Source: Bacteroidales bacterium UBA1184 (GTDB lineage Bacteria > Bacteroidota > Bacteroidia > Bacteroidales > ML635J-15). Taken from it: a stretch of DNA of 6,077 nt. Of this stretch, positions 1-5,859 are shown piece after piece (position 1 is the first letter of the stretch; each line of letters begins with the position of its first letter). Under the pieces are notes generated by a model, which was given only the letters and a program-made list of their open reading frames with translations, was not told the origin of the DNA and made no database searches. A program made the translations under genes and the position numbers. The DNA lies in NCBI GenBank assembly GCA_002310235.1, contig DBYO01000016.1, positions 10,565 to 16,641 on the forward strand. The letters are read 5' to 3'.

Positions 1-764
1 GACAAGTACTTTTCAATGGTTTTAACATCTACTTTTCTGCCCATCGATGTCAGGGTGTCGGCAATTTTCTTGACCGACAATGTGTTGCCTATATTGTCCG
101 CCAGAAAAGCCATTACATTCTCAAGCATCATAGTGTCGCTTATGCTATTGCGCTGCATTACATCCTTAAGGACTATGGTGCTGTATATACCTCTAAGGTA
201 ATCGTTCACCAGTTGTTCGTCTCCACCAAACGCCTTGGCATACGGAAACGACGAAAAAGTAATGTATTCTGCATACTTTTTTTCAAGGTCATGCATATTG
301 CCGCTTGCTACAACATATTCCTTGAACGACAGGGGCAACAGCTTTATTTCCACATACCTGCCCGACAGCAGCGTGGCTATTTCGCTTGAAAGCAGATAGG
401 CGTTTGAGCCGGTAATGTACAAATCGACATTATCCTTTACAAACAACGCATCCACAACATCGGCATAATTGCCGACATGCTGTATTTCGTCTAGAAAAAC
501 ATAATGCTGTATGCTACCAGCAAGGCGAACATTTATGTACTGATACAGTGCTTTGGCATCGCGCAATTCAATAAAATCATAATTCTCAAAATTTATGTTT
601 ATGATTTGCTCCTCGTTAACTCCTGTATTGAGCAATTCCTGCTGAAACAATTGCATAAGGGTACTCTTGCCACAGCGCCGCACACCAGTTATAACCTTTA
701 TTATCTTCTTGTTACTCAGGGATTTGAGTTTTTCTATATATTGCTCTCGCTGTATTAGTTTCAT
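1..764 (-). CDS. AAA ATPase (AAA_14 type, probable DUF4143 C-terminus), 3' end beyond the window
   Basis: The frame starts with ATG at 764-762 and stays open to the left edge, giving 254 complete codons. The C-terminal part, including any DUF4143 domain, is missing. The protein begins MKLIQREQYIEKL. It has a Walker A motif GVRRCGKST at residues 27-35, a Walker B motif YVFLDEIQ at 88-95, a sensor-1-like strand YITGSNA at 116-122, and the family-typical stretch around GRYVEIKLLPLSFKEY at 135-150. Residues 205-254 look like the helical or winged-helix segment between the ATPase core and DUF4143. Such proteins are usually about 380-430 aa, are abundant in Bacteroidota, and mostly have no proven function. 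The position matching the common GGFP loop of the family reads SSFP here (171-174). The gene points the same way as the hsd operon but has its own promoter-like leader with palindromes. Family assignment is firm; function is unknown. Confidence 0.9.
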   Translation of the reverse strand, partial: MKLIQREQYIEKLKSLSNKKIIKVITGVRRCGKSTLMQLFQQELLNTGVNEEQIININFENYDFIELRDAKALYQYINVRLAGSIQHYVFLDEIQHVGNYADVVDALFVKDNVDLYITGSNAYLLSSEIATLLSGRYVEIKLLPLSFKEYVVASGNMHDLEKKYAEYITFSSFPYAKAFGGDEQLVNDYLRGIYSTIVLKDVMQRNSISDTMMLENVMAFLADNIGNTLSVKKIADTLTSMGRKVDVKTIEKYL

Positions 765-788
765 ATTTTTGCGTTTGACAATTCAGCG

Positions 789-822
789 CAAAGGTACAAA
801 AGTTTTTGGAATACAATCCAAA
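789..822 (-). promoter_or_regulatory. Probable Bacteroidota promoter of the ATPase gene
   Basis: On the minus strand, TACCTTTG (plus-strand 796-789) matches the Bacteroidota -7 consensus TAnnTTTG exactly. A TTTG at plus-strand 822-819 lies 22 bp upstream, slightly longer than the usual 19-21 bp spacing to the -33 element. Transcription would start near 783, leaving a leader of about 18 nt before the ATG at 764. The -33 element lies inside the first palindrome, so a protein bound there would compete with or contact RNA polymerase. Promoter assignment is by consensus only. Confidence 0.6.
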
Positions 823-828
823 AACTTT
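799..828. repeat. Palindrome I of three (12-bp arms, 6-bp centre)
   Basis: The arms AAAGTTTTTGGA (799-810) and TCCAAAAACTTT (817-828) are perfectly complementary around a 6-base centre; the axis is at 813.5. Its inner 18 bases (805-822) closely match palindrome II. It overlaps the -33 region of the probable ATPase promoter, so it is best read as a candidate operator for a dimeric regulator. A transcript hairpin is the alternative, but the predicted start site lies downstream of it for the ATPase transcript. Confidence 0.6.
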
Positions 829-844
829 GCAATTTTACTACTTT

Positions 845-862
845 TTTGGAATTGATTCCAAA
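845..862. repeat. Palindrome II of three (8-bp arms, 2-bp centre)
   Basis: TTTGGAAT (845-852) and ATTCCAAA (855-862) are perfect inverted repeats around TG, with the axis at 853.5, exactly 40 bp from palindrome I. The left half is identical to the corresponding 8 bases of palindrome I (805-812), and the right half differs at one base. This looks like a second copy of the same binding site. Confidence 0.6.
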
Positions 863-883
863 TATTTGATTCGATTGCAGAAT

Positions 884-903
884 TTTGCACACGCGTGTGC
901 AAA
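884..903. repeat. Palindrome III of three (perfect 20-bp palindrome)
   Basis: TTTGCACACG (884-893) is followed directly by CGTGTGCAAA (894-903), a gapless perfect palindrome with its axis at 893.5, again exactly 40 bp from palindrome II. Only the outer TTTG/CAAA resembles the other two. The sequence following it on either strand is not a proper U-tract, so an intrinsic terminator is unlikely. A protein-binding site fits better. Confidence 0.55.
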
Positions 904-1043
904 TTCTCCTAATCCTTCATCCTTCCTAAACTCATTCTTTTTGCCACGCCTTACAACAAATCCTTTTCCACTTGATTTGTCGGGTGTGTTTTCGCCATAT
1001 TCCGCAAAGGCAGTTGGTTTAAAATACAGGTGATAGTTCGAAA

Positions 1044-1838
1044 TTAAAACGGTAAATCATCAGAATTGTCATCAATATATTCATTATCGCAACTAGGAGT
1101 AGAAATATTAGTTGGTGGGTATTTTTTCTTGTAAAAAGAATCTATGAAATTACCAATAGTACATACCGAATTGACAACAAAATATGCATACATTGTATCG
1201 TTTATAATGTAATCTTCGTTAGTATGACCATGAAAACTAGTCTTGTCGCTTCTTAAATTCTCAATAGCATGACAAACATTCATTAATCCGGAACCTAATG
1301 ATTTTATTTCGTCAGGCATATTTGAATCTGGATATAATTTGAATTCTTTTAATAAGTCCGATGTCAGTTTATATAAGGTATCGCTACTATTTTTTTTCTT
1401 AGTTTTAATTCTATTATCTTTCAATATTTCTTTTACGATGCTTTCCAATGCAGAGTTTGCTAACCCAATTGCAGTGTCTGGTTCTTCCTCTATTGCTTTT
1501 AATGCTCGTTCAAAAGCTACGCTTGCTGTTGGGTAGCTTTCTTTTAAAGTATTACGAAATATAGGAACTGAAGGTATATAGTCTGGAGTTTCAACACCTA
1601 GATCTATTGCGATTTTTATTAGAGTTTCTTCATCTATCCCATTTAAAGTTTTCTGTAAATCTATAAAGGTTGGATCACTAAAATAATACAATTCAAAATT
1701 ATGATTGCCACCATAATAGGTTACTTGCCATTTTTGAATATAGTATTCTGCTTTTACATTCGTATAGTATTCGTTATAAATTGCATTGTATATTGAATCT
1801 ATCAAACGCATTTGATATTTTGGTGACATTCTTTCCAT
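1044..1838 (-). CDS. Abi_C-like abortive-infection family protein with an SSB-like C-terminal tip
   Basis: A 264-aa protein, last gene of the hsd operon, starting 5 bp after the hsdS stop; a start at Met4 is also possible. The N-terminal part (about 1-100) is not recognised and is rich in Tyr. Residues about 105-238 resemble the abortive-infection C-terminal domain (Abi_C): helical ALKAIEEEPDTAIGLANSAL (112-131), then SLGSGLMNVCHAIENLRSDK (180-199), SFHGH (201-205) and a closing helix. R196 and H203 form an R-x6-H motif like that of HEPN-fold RNases, so RNA cleavage is plausible but not shown. The tail from about 243 is acidic and disordered-looking and ends DNSDDLPF, the form of an SSB C-terminal tip. 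The gene is clearly more A/T-rich than hsdM, which suggests separate acquisition. It probably acts in phage-triggered growth arrest. Domain call is fairly sure; activity is inferred. Confidence 0.8.
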   Translation of the reverse strand: MERMSPKYQMRLIDSIYNAIYNEYYTNVKAEYYIQKWQVTYYGGNHNFELYYFSDPTFIDLQKTLNGIDEETLIKIAIDLGVETPDYIPSVPIFRNTLKESYPTASVAFERALKAIEEEPDTAIGLANSALESIVKEILKDNRIKTKKKNSSDTLYKLTSDLLKEFKLYPDSNMPDEIKSLGSGLMNVCHAIENLRSDKTSFHGHTNEDYIINDTMYAYFVVNSVCTIGNFIDSFYKKKYPPTNISTPSCDNEYIDDNSDDLPF

Positions 1839-1843
1839 ATTAC

Positions 1844-3010
1844 CTATATTTTTATCTCCCCACTCATCAGCCTCGGCAACAACCCGTCGCGCGTCTGAAT
1901 GAGAGTGCGGATTTGTATTTCGTTAGTTCTGATTTTCTCAAAATACGGTTTAACCTCTTGAACAAAGCATTCAACTTCATTTTTAGAAGGAATTGAAATA
2001 TCAAGCGACTTGAATGCAGACTTGCTAATCTCCATAAAAGTAGAGCCATTGGAATAACTATGAACCAAATCCATATTTGCCTTAAGCCATAAATAAATAA
2101 ACTCTTTCGGATAGCCCTTATCATCAATAATTGCAATGTAGCCCTGATTTATTGCCAAAGGAATTTCGGCAAACGCCAAAACTCCAACAGGAGCACGTGA
2201 AGACATCAATAATGTTCCCGAAGGCAATAAACCCGAACTTATTTGTTCAAGTCCTTTTTGTGTTATTCTCTTTTCTGTTTCAAACAAACACAAACCATTC
2301 AGAGTTGTAACATCTCTTGGCGAAGTCCAGGCAATATCACCGTCCCAAAAACTTGGTTCTTTTGTACTTGGTGTCGTTCCCCCTTTTACGGAAAGAATAT
2401 CCCCCAACTTTCCTTCCTCCCACTCTTCCTTCCTCTCCACCACAAACCACTGCCTAAACATTGTCTCCGCCATCTGCTCCAAGGTGGCGTTCTCGCGGTG
2501 CAGAAGGTCTATCTTGTCATCGAGAGAAGAGAGAATGGTGGCGATGCGGCGCTGGGTGAGTAATGGGGGAAGAAGAATTGGAAAGTCTGCTATAACACCA
2601 AGACTTAGATTTTGTTGTGCTGCACCACATGCCAAATTCAACAATTCTTCATATGAAGATTGTATATAATAATACACGAACTTACTATCTGCAATATCAT
2701 TGTTTATTATCAAATTACAACAAGCTTGATTAGTAGTTAAATCTATCAATGAATAAGCAACTTTTGCTGCCGTAGCACCATACATTGCAATAATTACAGA
2801 ATCTTTCGGAATCCATTTCGCAGAAGAATTATTCAATCCATCTTCTGTTATACATCTTTCGGTCTTACTTATTCTATTGAAATTGATTTCTTTCGTGTTA
2901 AGCCAAGGAATGTCTCCATCATAGTATTTTGCCACTGATGATTTTGGAGTGCCCCCAGAAGTTATTTTTGTTGCAATTTCTCCCAACTTATATTCTTTCC
3001 ACTCGGTCAT
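1844..3010 (-). CDS. hsdS: Type I restriction-modification specificity subunit HsdS
   Basis: A 388-aa protein with the usual length and two-half layout of HsdS, which chooses the split DNA target for the HsdM methyltransferase and the HsdR motor. The first target recognition domain spans about 4-146 (LGEIATKITSGGTPK near its start, NQACCNL at 94-100, ending ILLPPL). The central spacer helix spans about 151-195 (QRRIATILSSLDDKIDLLHR, then MFRQWFVV). The second recognition domain spans about 198-341 (LGDILSVKGGTTPS, DGDIAW, NQGYIAI). The C-terminal helix follows (about 345-388, ending GLLPRLMSGEIKI). The two halves are visibly similar to each other, as expected. The start codon lies 3 bp after the DUF1016 stop, and the stop is 5 bp before the abi gene. 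The central helix is more G/C-rich than the recognition domains, the usual mosaic pattern of HsdS. No second hsdS copy or inverted partner is in the window. Confidence 0.95.
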   Translation of the reverse strand: MTEWKEYKLGEIATKITSGGTPKSSVAKYYDGDIPWLNTKEINFNRISKTERCITEDGLNNSSAKWIPKDSVIIAMYGATAAKVAYSLIDLTTNQACCNLIINNDIADSKFVYYYIQSSYEELLNLACGAAQQNLSLGVIADFPILLPPLLTQRRIATILSSLDDKIDLLHRENATLEQMAETMFRQWFVVERKEEWEEGKLGDILSVKGGTTPSTKEPSFWDGDIAWTSPRDVTTLNGLCLFETEKRITQKGLEQISSGLLPSGTLLMSSRAPVGVLAFAEIPLAINQGYIAIIDDKGYPKEFIYLWLKANMDLVHSYSNGSTFMEISKSAFKSLDISIPSKNEVECFVQEVKPYFEKIRTNEIQIRTLIQTRDGLLPRLMSGEIKI

Positions 3011-3013
3011 AGT

Positions 3014-4249
3014 TCAATCTTTTAGTTCCCGTTCAATATCCTCAATACTCGGCAAGGTGCTCTTGAAGTCGGCAGGGTAAAGTTTCGAGAGCTCGTATTC
3101 CGAAATGCCAAGAGGCTGGGCATAGCCTTCAAGAGCATATTGCGCCATAACATCGTTCTTGCTCTTGCAAATCAGCAGTCCTACGGTAGGGTTGTCGCCT
3201 TCGTGCCGCAACACATGGTTGGCACACGACACATAGCCGCTCAACTGACCAAGAAACGCATTGTCAAACTTTTCTGTCTTAACCTCCACCACCACATAGC
3301 AGTGCAAGTGCGTGTTGTAAAAGAGCATGTCGGCAAACAACTCCGTACCGCCAACCTCTATGCGATACTCGCGTCCCATATAGGCGAAGCCATTGCCCAT
3401 TTCCAACAGAAATTTCTCAACATTATGCACCAATGCATCTTTCAGTTCCTTCTCGTTGTAGCGCTCGGTAAGTTGTACAAAATCAAAGCAATACGGATCC
3501 TTCAACAACTGCTGCGCCAAGTCGCTGTCAACTGCCGGCAATGTCGTTTTGAAATTGGTTATAGCCTTCCCCTGCCGCTCATAAAGGTCGGTGTCGAGGA
3601 AATTCAACAAAACAGCACGGCTCCAGTTGTTCTCGTAAACCTTGTTTACATAGAATAATGCCTTTTGAGGCTGTCCCATCAGCTTGTCAATTATAAGTTT
3701 GTGATGTCCCCAAGGGATGCAGAATAAATGCTCCACAGCTTGTGGAATAATTTCGTCCTCAACTTGGGGACGAAATTCCATTTTTCCCCCAAGTCGGGGG
3801 AAATTTTGGATGTTTTTTATGTAACATGCTGGTTTTGAAACACCCTCAAGTTGGGGGTGTTCACATTCTATTGCATTGTTTTGTCCAACACCCCCAAGTT
3901 GGGGGTGTTCATTCTTACTTAATGAATACAACAAATAGAACCTTCTTGTGTATTGTAAATTGGTTATGGAAAATCCTTTGATTCCTGGCAATGTCATCTG
4001 CAAATCATCACTTAGATTTTTCCAGAAGTTCTCATGCCACCGTTCTTCCGCTTTCATTTCTACAATATCACGTCCTAATTCCCAGTAAAACTGGATTAGT
4101 TCGCTGTTCACCTTCATCGCTGCCTTTATTTGGCTCTGGTGAAAGCGTAGGCTGAGGTCTTTTATCCAACCAGCGTAGTCGTTGTCTATCTTGATTAAAT
4201 TACTCATAGTCCATTCATTTCCAAGTACCCACAAGTTGTGGGTGTTCAT
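3014..4249 (-). CDS. DUF1016/YhcG-type PDDEXK nuclease with a repeat-bearing insertion
   Basis: A 411-aa protein. The N-terminal DUF1016_N domain (about 20-110, with IKAAMKVNSELIQFYWELGR) resumes at the conserved IPWGHHKLIIDKL (178-190). The C-terminal nuclease domain (about 195-395) carries D306, then E322-V-K324 in VVVEVKTEKF, and Q335 in LGQLSGY, a PDDEXK arrangement. Relatives are roughly 340-375 aa; the excess is an insertion at about 111-175 with repeated EHPQLGGV, EHPQLEGV, FPRLGG and RPQVED, encoded by palindromic DNA. The start is uncertain: ATG at 4249 has an ideal A-rich lead-in 13 bp after hsdM, but its first codons lie in another palindromic repeat. The family-like N-terminus begins at Met15 (4207). 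DUF1016 proteins often sit in type I restriction loci and are predicted DNA nucleases, possibly acting in recombination or defence. Family is firm; role is inferred. Confidence 0.9.
   Translation of the reverse strand: MNTHNLWVLGNEWTMSNLIKIDNDYAGWIKDLSLRFHQSQIKAAMKVNSELIQFYWELGRDIVEMKAEERWHENFWKNLSDDLQMTLPGIKGFSITNLQYTRRFYLLYSLSKNEHPQLGGVGQNNAIECEHPQLEGVSKPACYIKNIQNFPRLGGKMEFRPQVEDEIIPQAVEHLFCIPWGHHKLIIDKLMGQPQKALFYVNKVYENNWSRAVLLNFLDTDLYERQGKAITNFKTTLPAVDSDLAQQLLKDPYCFDFVQLTERYNEKELKDALVHNVEKFLLEMGNGFAYMGREYRIEVGGTELFADMLFYNTHLHCYVVVEVKTEKFDNAFLGQLSGYVSCANHVLRHEGDNPTVGLLICKSKNDVMAQYALEGYAQPLGISEYELSKLYPADFKSTLPSIEDIERELKD
3732..3909. repeat. Cluster of five in-frame palindromic repeats inside the DUF1016 gene
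   Basis: Five inverted repeats share a CAASTTG-like core: 3887-3909 (perfect 11-bp arms), 3839-3861 (11-bp arms, one mismatch), 3783-3803 (8-bp outer arms, one inner mismatch), 3749-3777 (14-bp arms, one mismatch) and 3732-3746 (weaker). Their centres are at 3898, 3850, 3793, 3763 and 3739, separated by 48, 57, 30 and 24 bp, all multiples of three. In the mRNA the first three form strong stems, for example AACACCCCC with GGGGGUGUU, closing on AACUU or GACUU loops. They encode variants of P-Q-L-G-G. This looks like a small mobile or amplified palindromic element tolerated within a coding region. Confidence 0.75.
4227..4243. repeat. Related palindromic repeat at the start of the DUF1016 gene
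   Basis: ACCCACAA (4227-4234) and TTGTGGGT (4236-4243) are perfect arms around a single G. The core CAAGTTG is shared with the repeats inside the gene. It lies between the two candidate start codons at 4249 and 4207 and directly follows a run of eight A on the coding strand. In the mRNA it would form a stem of ACCCAC with GUGGGU and an AACUU loop. It is read in a different phase from the internal repeats, so the residues it encodes are N-T-H-N-L-W rather than P-Q-L. Confidence 0.65.
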
Positions 4250-4262
4250 TTTTTTTGATGAA

Positions 4263-5783
4263 TTATTCCATTTTTATCTTCCCCAGATTCTCCAAGATTA
4301 CCTTGTTCAAACGCTCTTCCTCTTTCAATTGCTCCTCAAACTCGGCTTTCAGGGCTGAGAAACGCTCGGCAAAGTTGAAGTCGTCTTCCTCCTCGGGCAA
4401 ACCTACATAACGGCCAGGCGTGAGCACATAGTCGAGTTCGGCAACACGGCTCACCGACACCGATGCGCAAAATCCTGCAACATCCTGATAGTCTGCTGAT
4501 TCATCACGCCACAAATGGTAGGTTCGCGCAATCTCCCTAATGTCGTCATCCGACAGTTCGCGGGTTCGGCGGTTGATGAGATGTCCCTTGTTGCGAGCAT
4601 CGATGAAAAGTATTTCGCCTGCGCGCTTGCTGCGGTTGCGTGTCACAAACCACAGGCAGGCCGGAATCTGGGTATTTAGGAACAGTTTTGCAGGAAGGTT
4701 CACAATGCAGGCGATAAGACCTTTGTCAATCAGAGCCTTGCGGATGTCGCCTTCGCCACCGGTCTTCGATGTCAGCGAACCTTTTGCCAGCACGAAACCT
4801 GCCTGTCCGCTCGGGGCAAGGTGGTATATGAAGTGCTGAATCCAAGCGAAGTTGGCGTTTCCTGCAGGTGGCACTCCGTACTGCCAGCGTGCATCGTTGC
4901 GCAGCTGGTCGCCGCTCCAGTCGCTGTCGTTGAACGGCGGATTTGCCATCACGAAGTCGGCCTTCACATCGCGGTGCGCATCGTTGAGGAACGAACCTTC
5001 GGTGTTCCACTTCACCTGCGAAGCATCAATGCCACGGATGGCAAGGTTCATCTTGCACAGGCGCCAGGTGGTCTGGTTGCTTTCCTGCCCGTAAACCGAA
5101 ATGTTCTCTATCCGTCCCTGATGCTCCTTCACAAACTTCTCGCTCTGCACAAACATTCCACCCGAACCGCAGCACGGGTCGAGCACACGACCCTTGTATG
5201 GCTCCAGCATATTCACAAGCAGTTCCACGACACTTCGCGGTGTGTAGAATTGTCCGCCCTTCTTGCCCTCCGCCAAGGCAAATTCGCCAAGGAAATACTC
5301 GAACACATGTCCAAGCAGGTCGGCGCTCTTGGTGCTTGTGTTCTGCAGGGTGGAGTTGCCAATCAGGTCAATAAGTTCGCCCAGACTGGTGGGATCGAGT
5401 TCCGAACGCGAAAACACTTTCGGCAGAATGCCCTTCAAGGTTCTGTTCTCACGCTCAATGGCGTCCATGGCATCATCAATGTATTTTCCGATTAGCGGAT
5501 GCTTTGCCTTCGATACCAGATACGACCATCTTGCGTCTGCCGGAACATAGAAAACATTCTCGGCTGCATACTCGTCGCGGTCTTCGGGGTCGGCGCCTTC
5601 GGACTGCTGTTCCACGAGCTGTGCGTACAGCTGTTCAAACGAAACGGAAATGTATCTCAGGAAAATCAATCCCAGTACAACATCCTTGTATTTTGCCGCA
5701 TCAATGTTCTTGCGCAGTTTGTCAGCCGCTTTCCAAAGCTGTTTTTCAAGCGGTTCTTCTGTAGTTTGTTTTGTATTCGCCAT
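4263..5783 (-). CDS. hsdM: Type I restriction-modification DNA methyltransferase subunit HsdM
   Basis: A 506-aa N6-adenine DNA methyltransferase, the modification subunit of a type I system. The N-terminal helical HsdM_N domain (about 10-145) begins EEPLEKQLWKAADKLRKNID. The catalytic N6_Mtase domain follows: GGQFYTPRSVVELLV (176-190), the SAM-binding motif LDPCCGSGGMF (201-211), and the adenine-methylating NPPF tetrad in FVMANPPFN (277-285). The C-terminal region (about 445-506) has the usual GRYVG segment and a charged coiled-coil-like tail that contacts HsdS. All key motifs are present and the length is normal, so it should be active. The start has no Shine-Dalgarno sequence, but a -7 box about 20 bp upstream supports it. 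It is the first gene of the operon and is more G/C-rich than the hsdS recognition domains and the abi gene. Confidence 0.97.
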   Translation of the reverse strand: MANTKQTTEEPLEKQLWKAADKLRKNIDAAKYKDVVLGLIFLRYISVSFEQLYAQLVEQQSEGADPEDRDEYAAENVFYVPADARWSYLVSKAKHPLIGKYIDDAMDAIERENRTLKGILPKVFSRSELDPTSLGELIDLIGNSTLQNTSTKSADLLGHVFEYFLGEFALAEGKKGGQFYTPRSVVELLVNMLEPYKGRVLDPCCGSGGMFVQSEKFVKEHQGRIENISVYGQESNQTTWRLCKMNLAIRGIDASQVKWNTEGSFLNDAHRDVKADFVMANPPFNDSDWSGDQLRNDARWQYGVPPAGNANFAWIQHFIYHLAPSGQAGFVLAKGSLTSKTGGEGDIRKALIDKGLIACIVNLPAKLFLNTQIPACLWFVTRNRSKRAGEILFIDARNKGHLINRRTRELSDDDIREIARTYHLWRDESADYQDVAGFCASVSVSRVAELDYVLTPGRYVGLPEEEDDFNFAERFSALKAEFEEQLKEEERLNKVILENLGKIKME

Positions 5784-5801
5784 AATTTAAAATATGTATG
5801 A

Positions 5802-5834
5802 CAAAAGTAATGAAAAAAACTCATGCATGTGAAA
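5802..5834 (-). promoter_or_regulatory. Probable promoter of the hsd operon
   Basis: On the minus strand TACTTTTG (plus-strand 5809-5802) matches TAnnTTTG exactly. A weaker TTTC at 5834-5831 lies 21 bp upstream at the -33 position. The start site would be near 5795, leaving a very short leader of about 12 nt before the hsdM ATG. No other strong promoter was seen between the operon genes. Confidence 0.55.
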
Positions 5835-5851
5835 CATAGCGCGTTTTTTAG

Positions 5852-5859
5852 TATTTTTG
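5852..5859 (+). promoter_or_regulatory. Possible -7 box for the RsmI-like methyltransferase gene
   Basis: TATTTTTG matches TAnnTTTG and lies 21 bp upstream of the ATG at 5881. No clear TTTG is found at the -33 position, so the call rests on the -7 box alone. It is the left half of a palindrome, so the match could be coincidental. Confidence 0.35.

Larger units (their letters stand above)
765..1043. other. 279-bp region between the abi gene and the ATPase gene
   Basis: The half nearest the ATPase (about 780-905) holds the promoter and the three palindromes. The other half (about 904-1043) has no clear terminator for the hsd operon: I saw no GC-rich hairpin with a U-tract downstream of the abi stop. 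On the minus strand one frame without a convincing start codon is open from the end of the abi gene to a stop at 840-838. Its middle has a protein-like composition. It may be a gene remnant or chance, and I do not call it a gene. Confidence 0.5.

Noticed and set aside
884..903. An intrinsic terminator for the hsd operon
   Set aside because: The palindrome is perfect, but the following bases on either strand are not a proper U-tract, and it lies about 140 bp after the abi stop as part of an evenly spaced series.
504..1033. Overlapping + strand open frames before and across the ATPase leader
   Set aside because: Part lies antisense to the ATPase Walker A region and part covers the palindromic promoter region. 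Codon content is not protein-like.
1844..3010. A phase-variable hsdS inversion system
   Set aside because: Only one hsdS is present, with no recombinase gene, no second copy and no inverted repeats seen in its conserved helices.
3140..3658. A 172-codon open frame on the + strand
   Set aside because: Antisense to the nuclease domain of DUF1016, with no family features; a shadow frame.
3732..3909. A CRISPR-like repeat array
   Set aside because: The repeats are imperfect palindromes of varying sequence with irregular spacing that stays in the coding frame of DUF1016; there are no uniform repeats or spacers.
4821..5495. A 224-codon open frame on the + strand
   Set aside because: It lies entirely antisense to hsdM, whose motifs are unambiguous, and its translation shows no recognisable domain. 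It is a shadow of a G/C-richer coding region.
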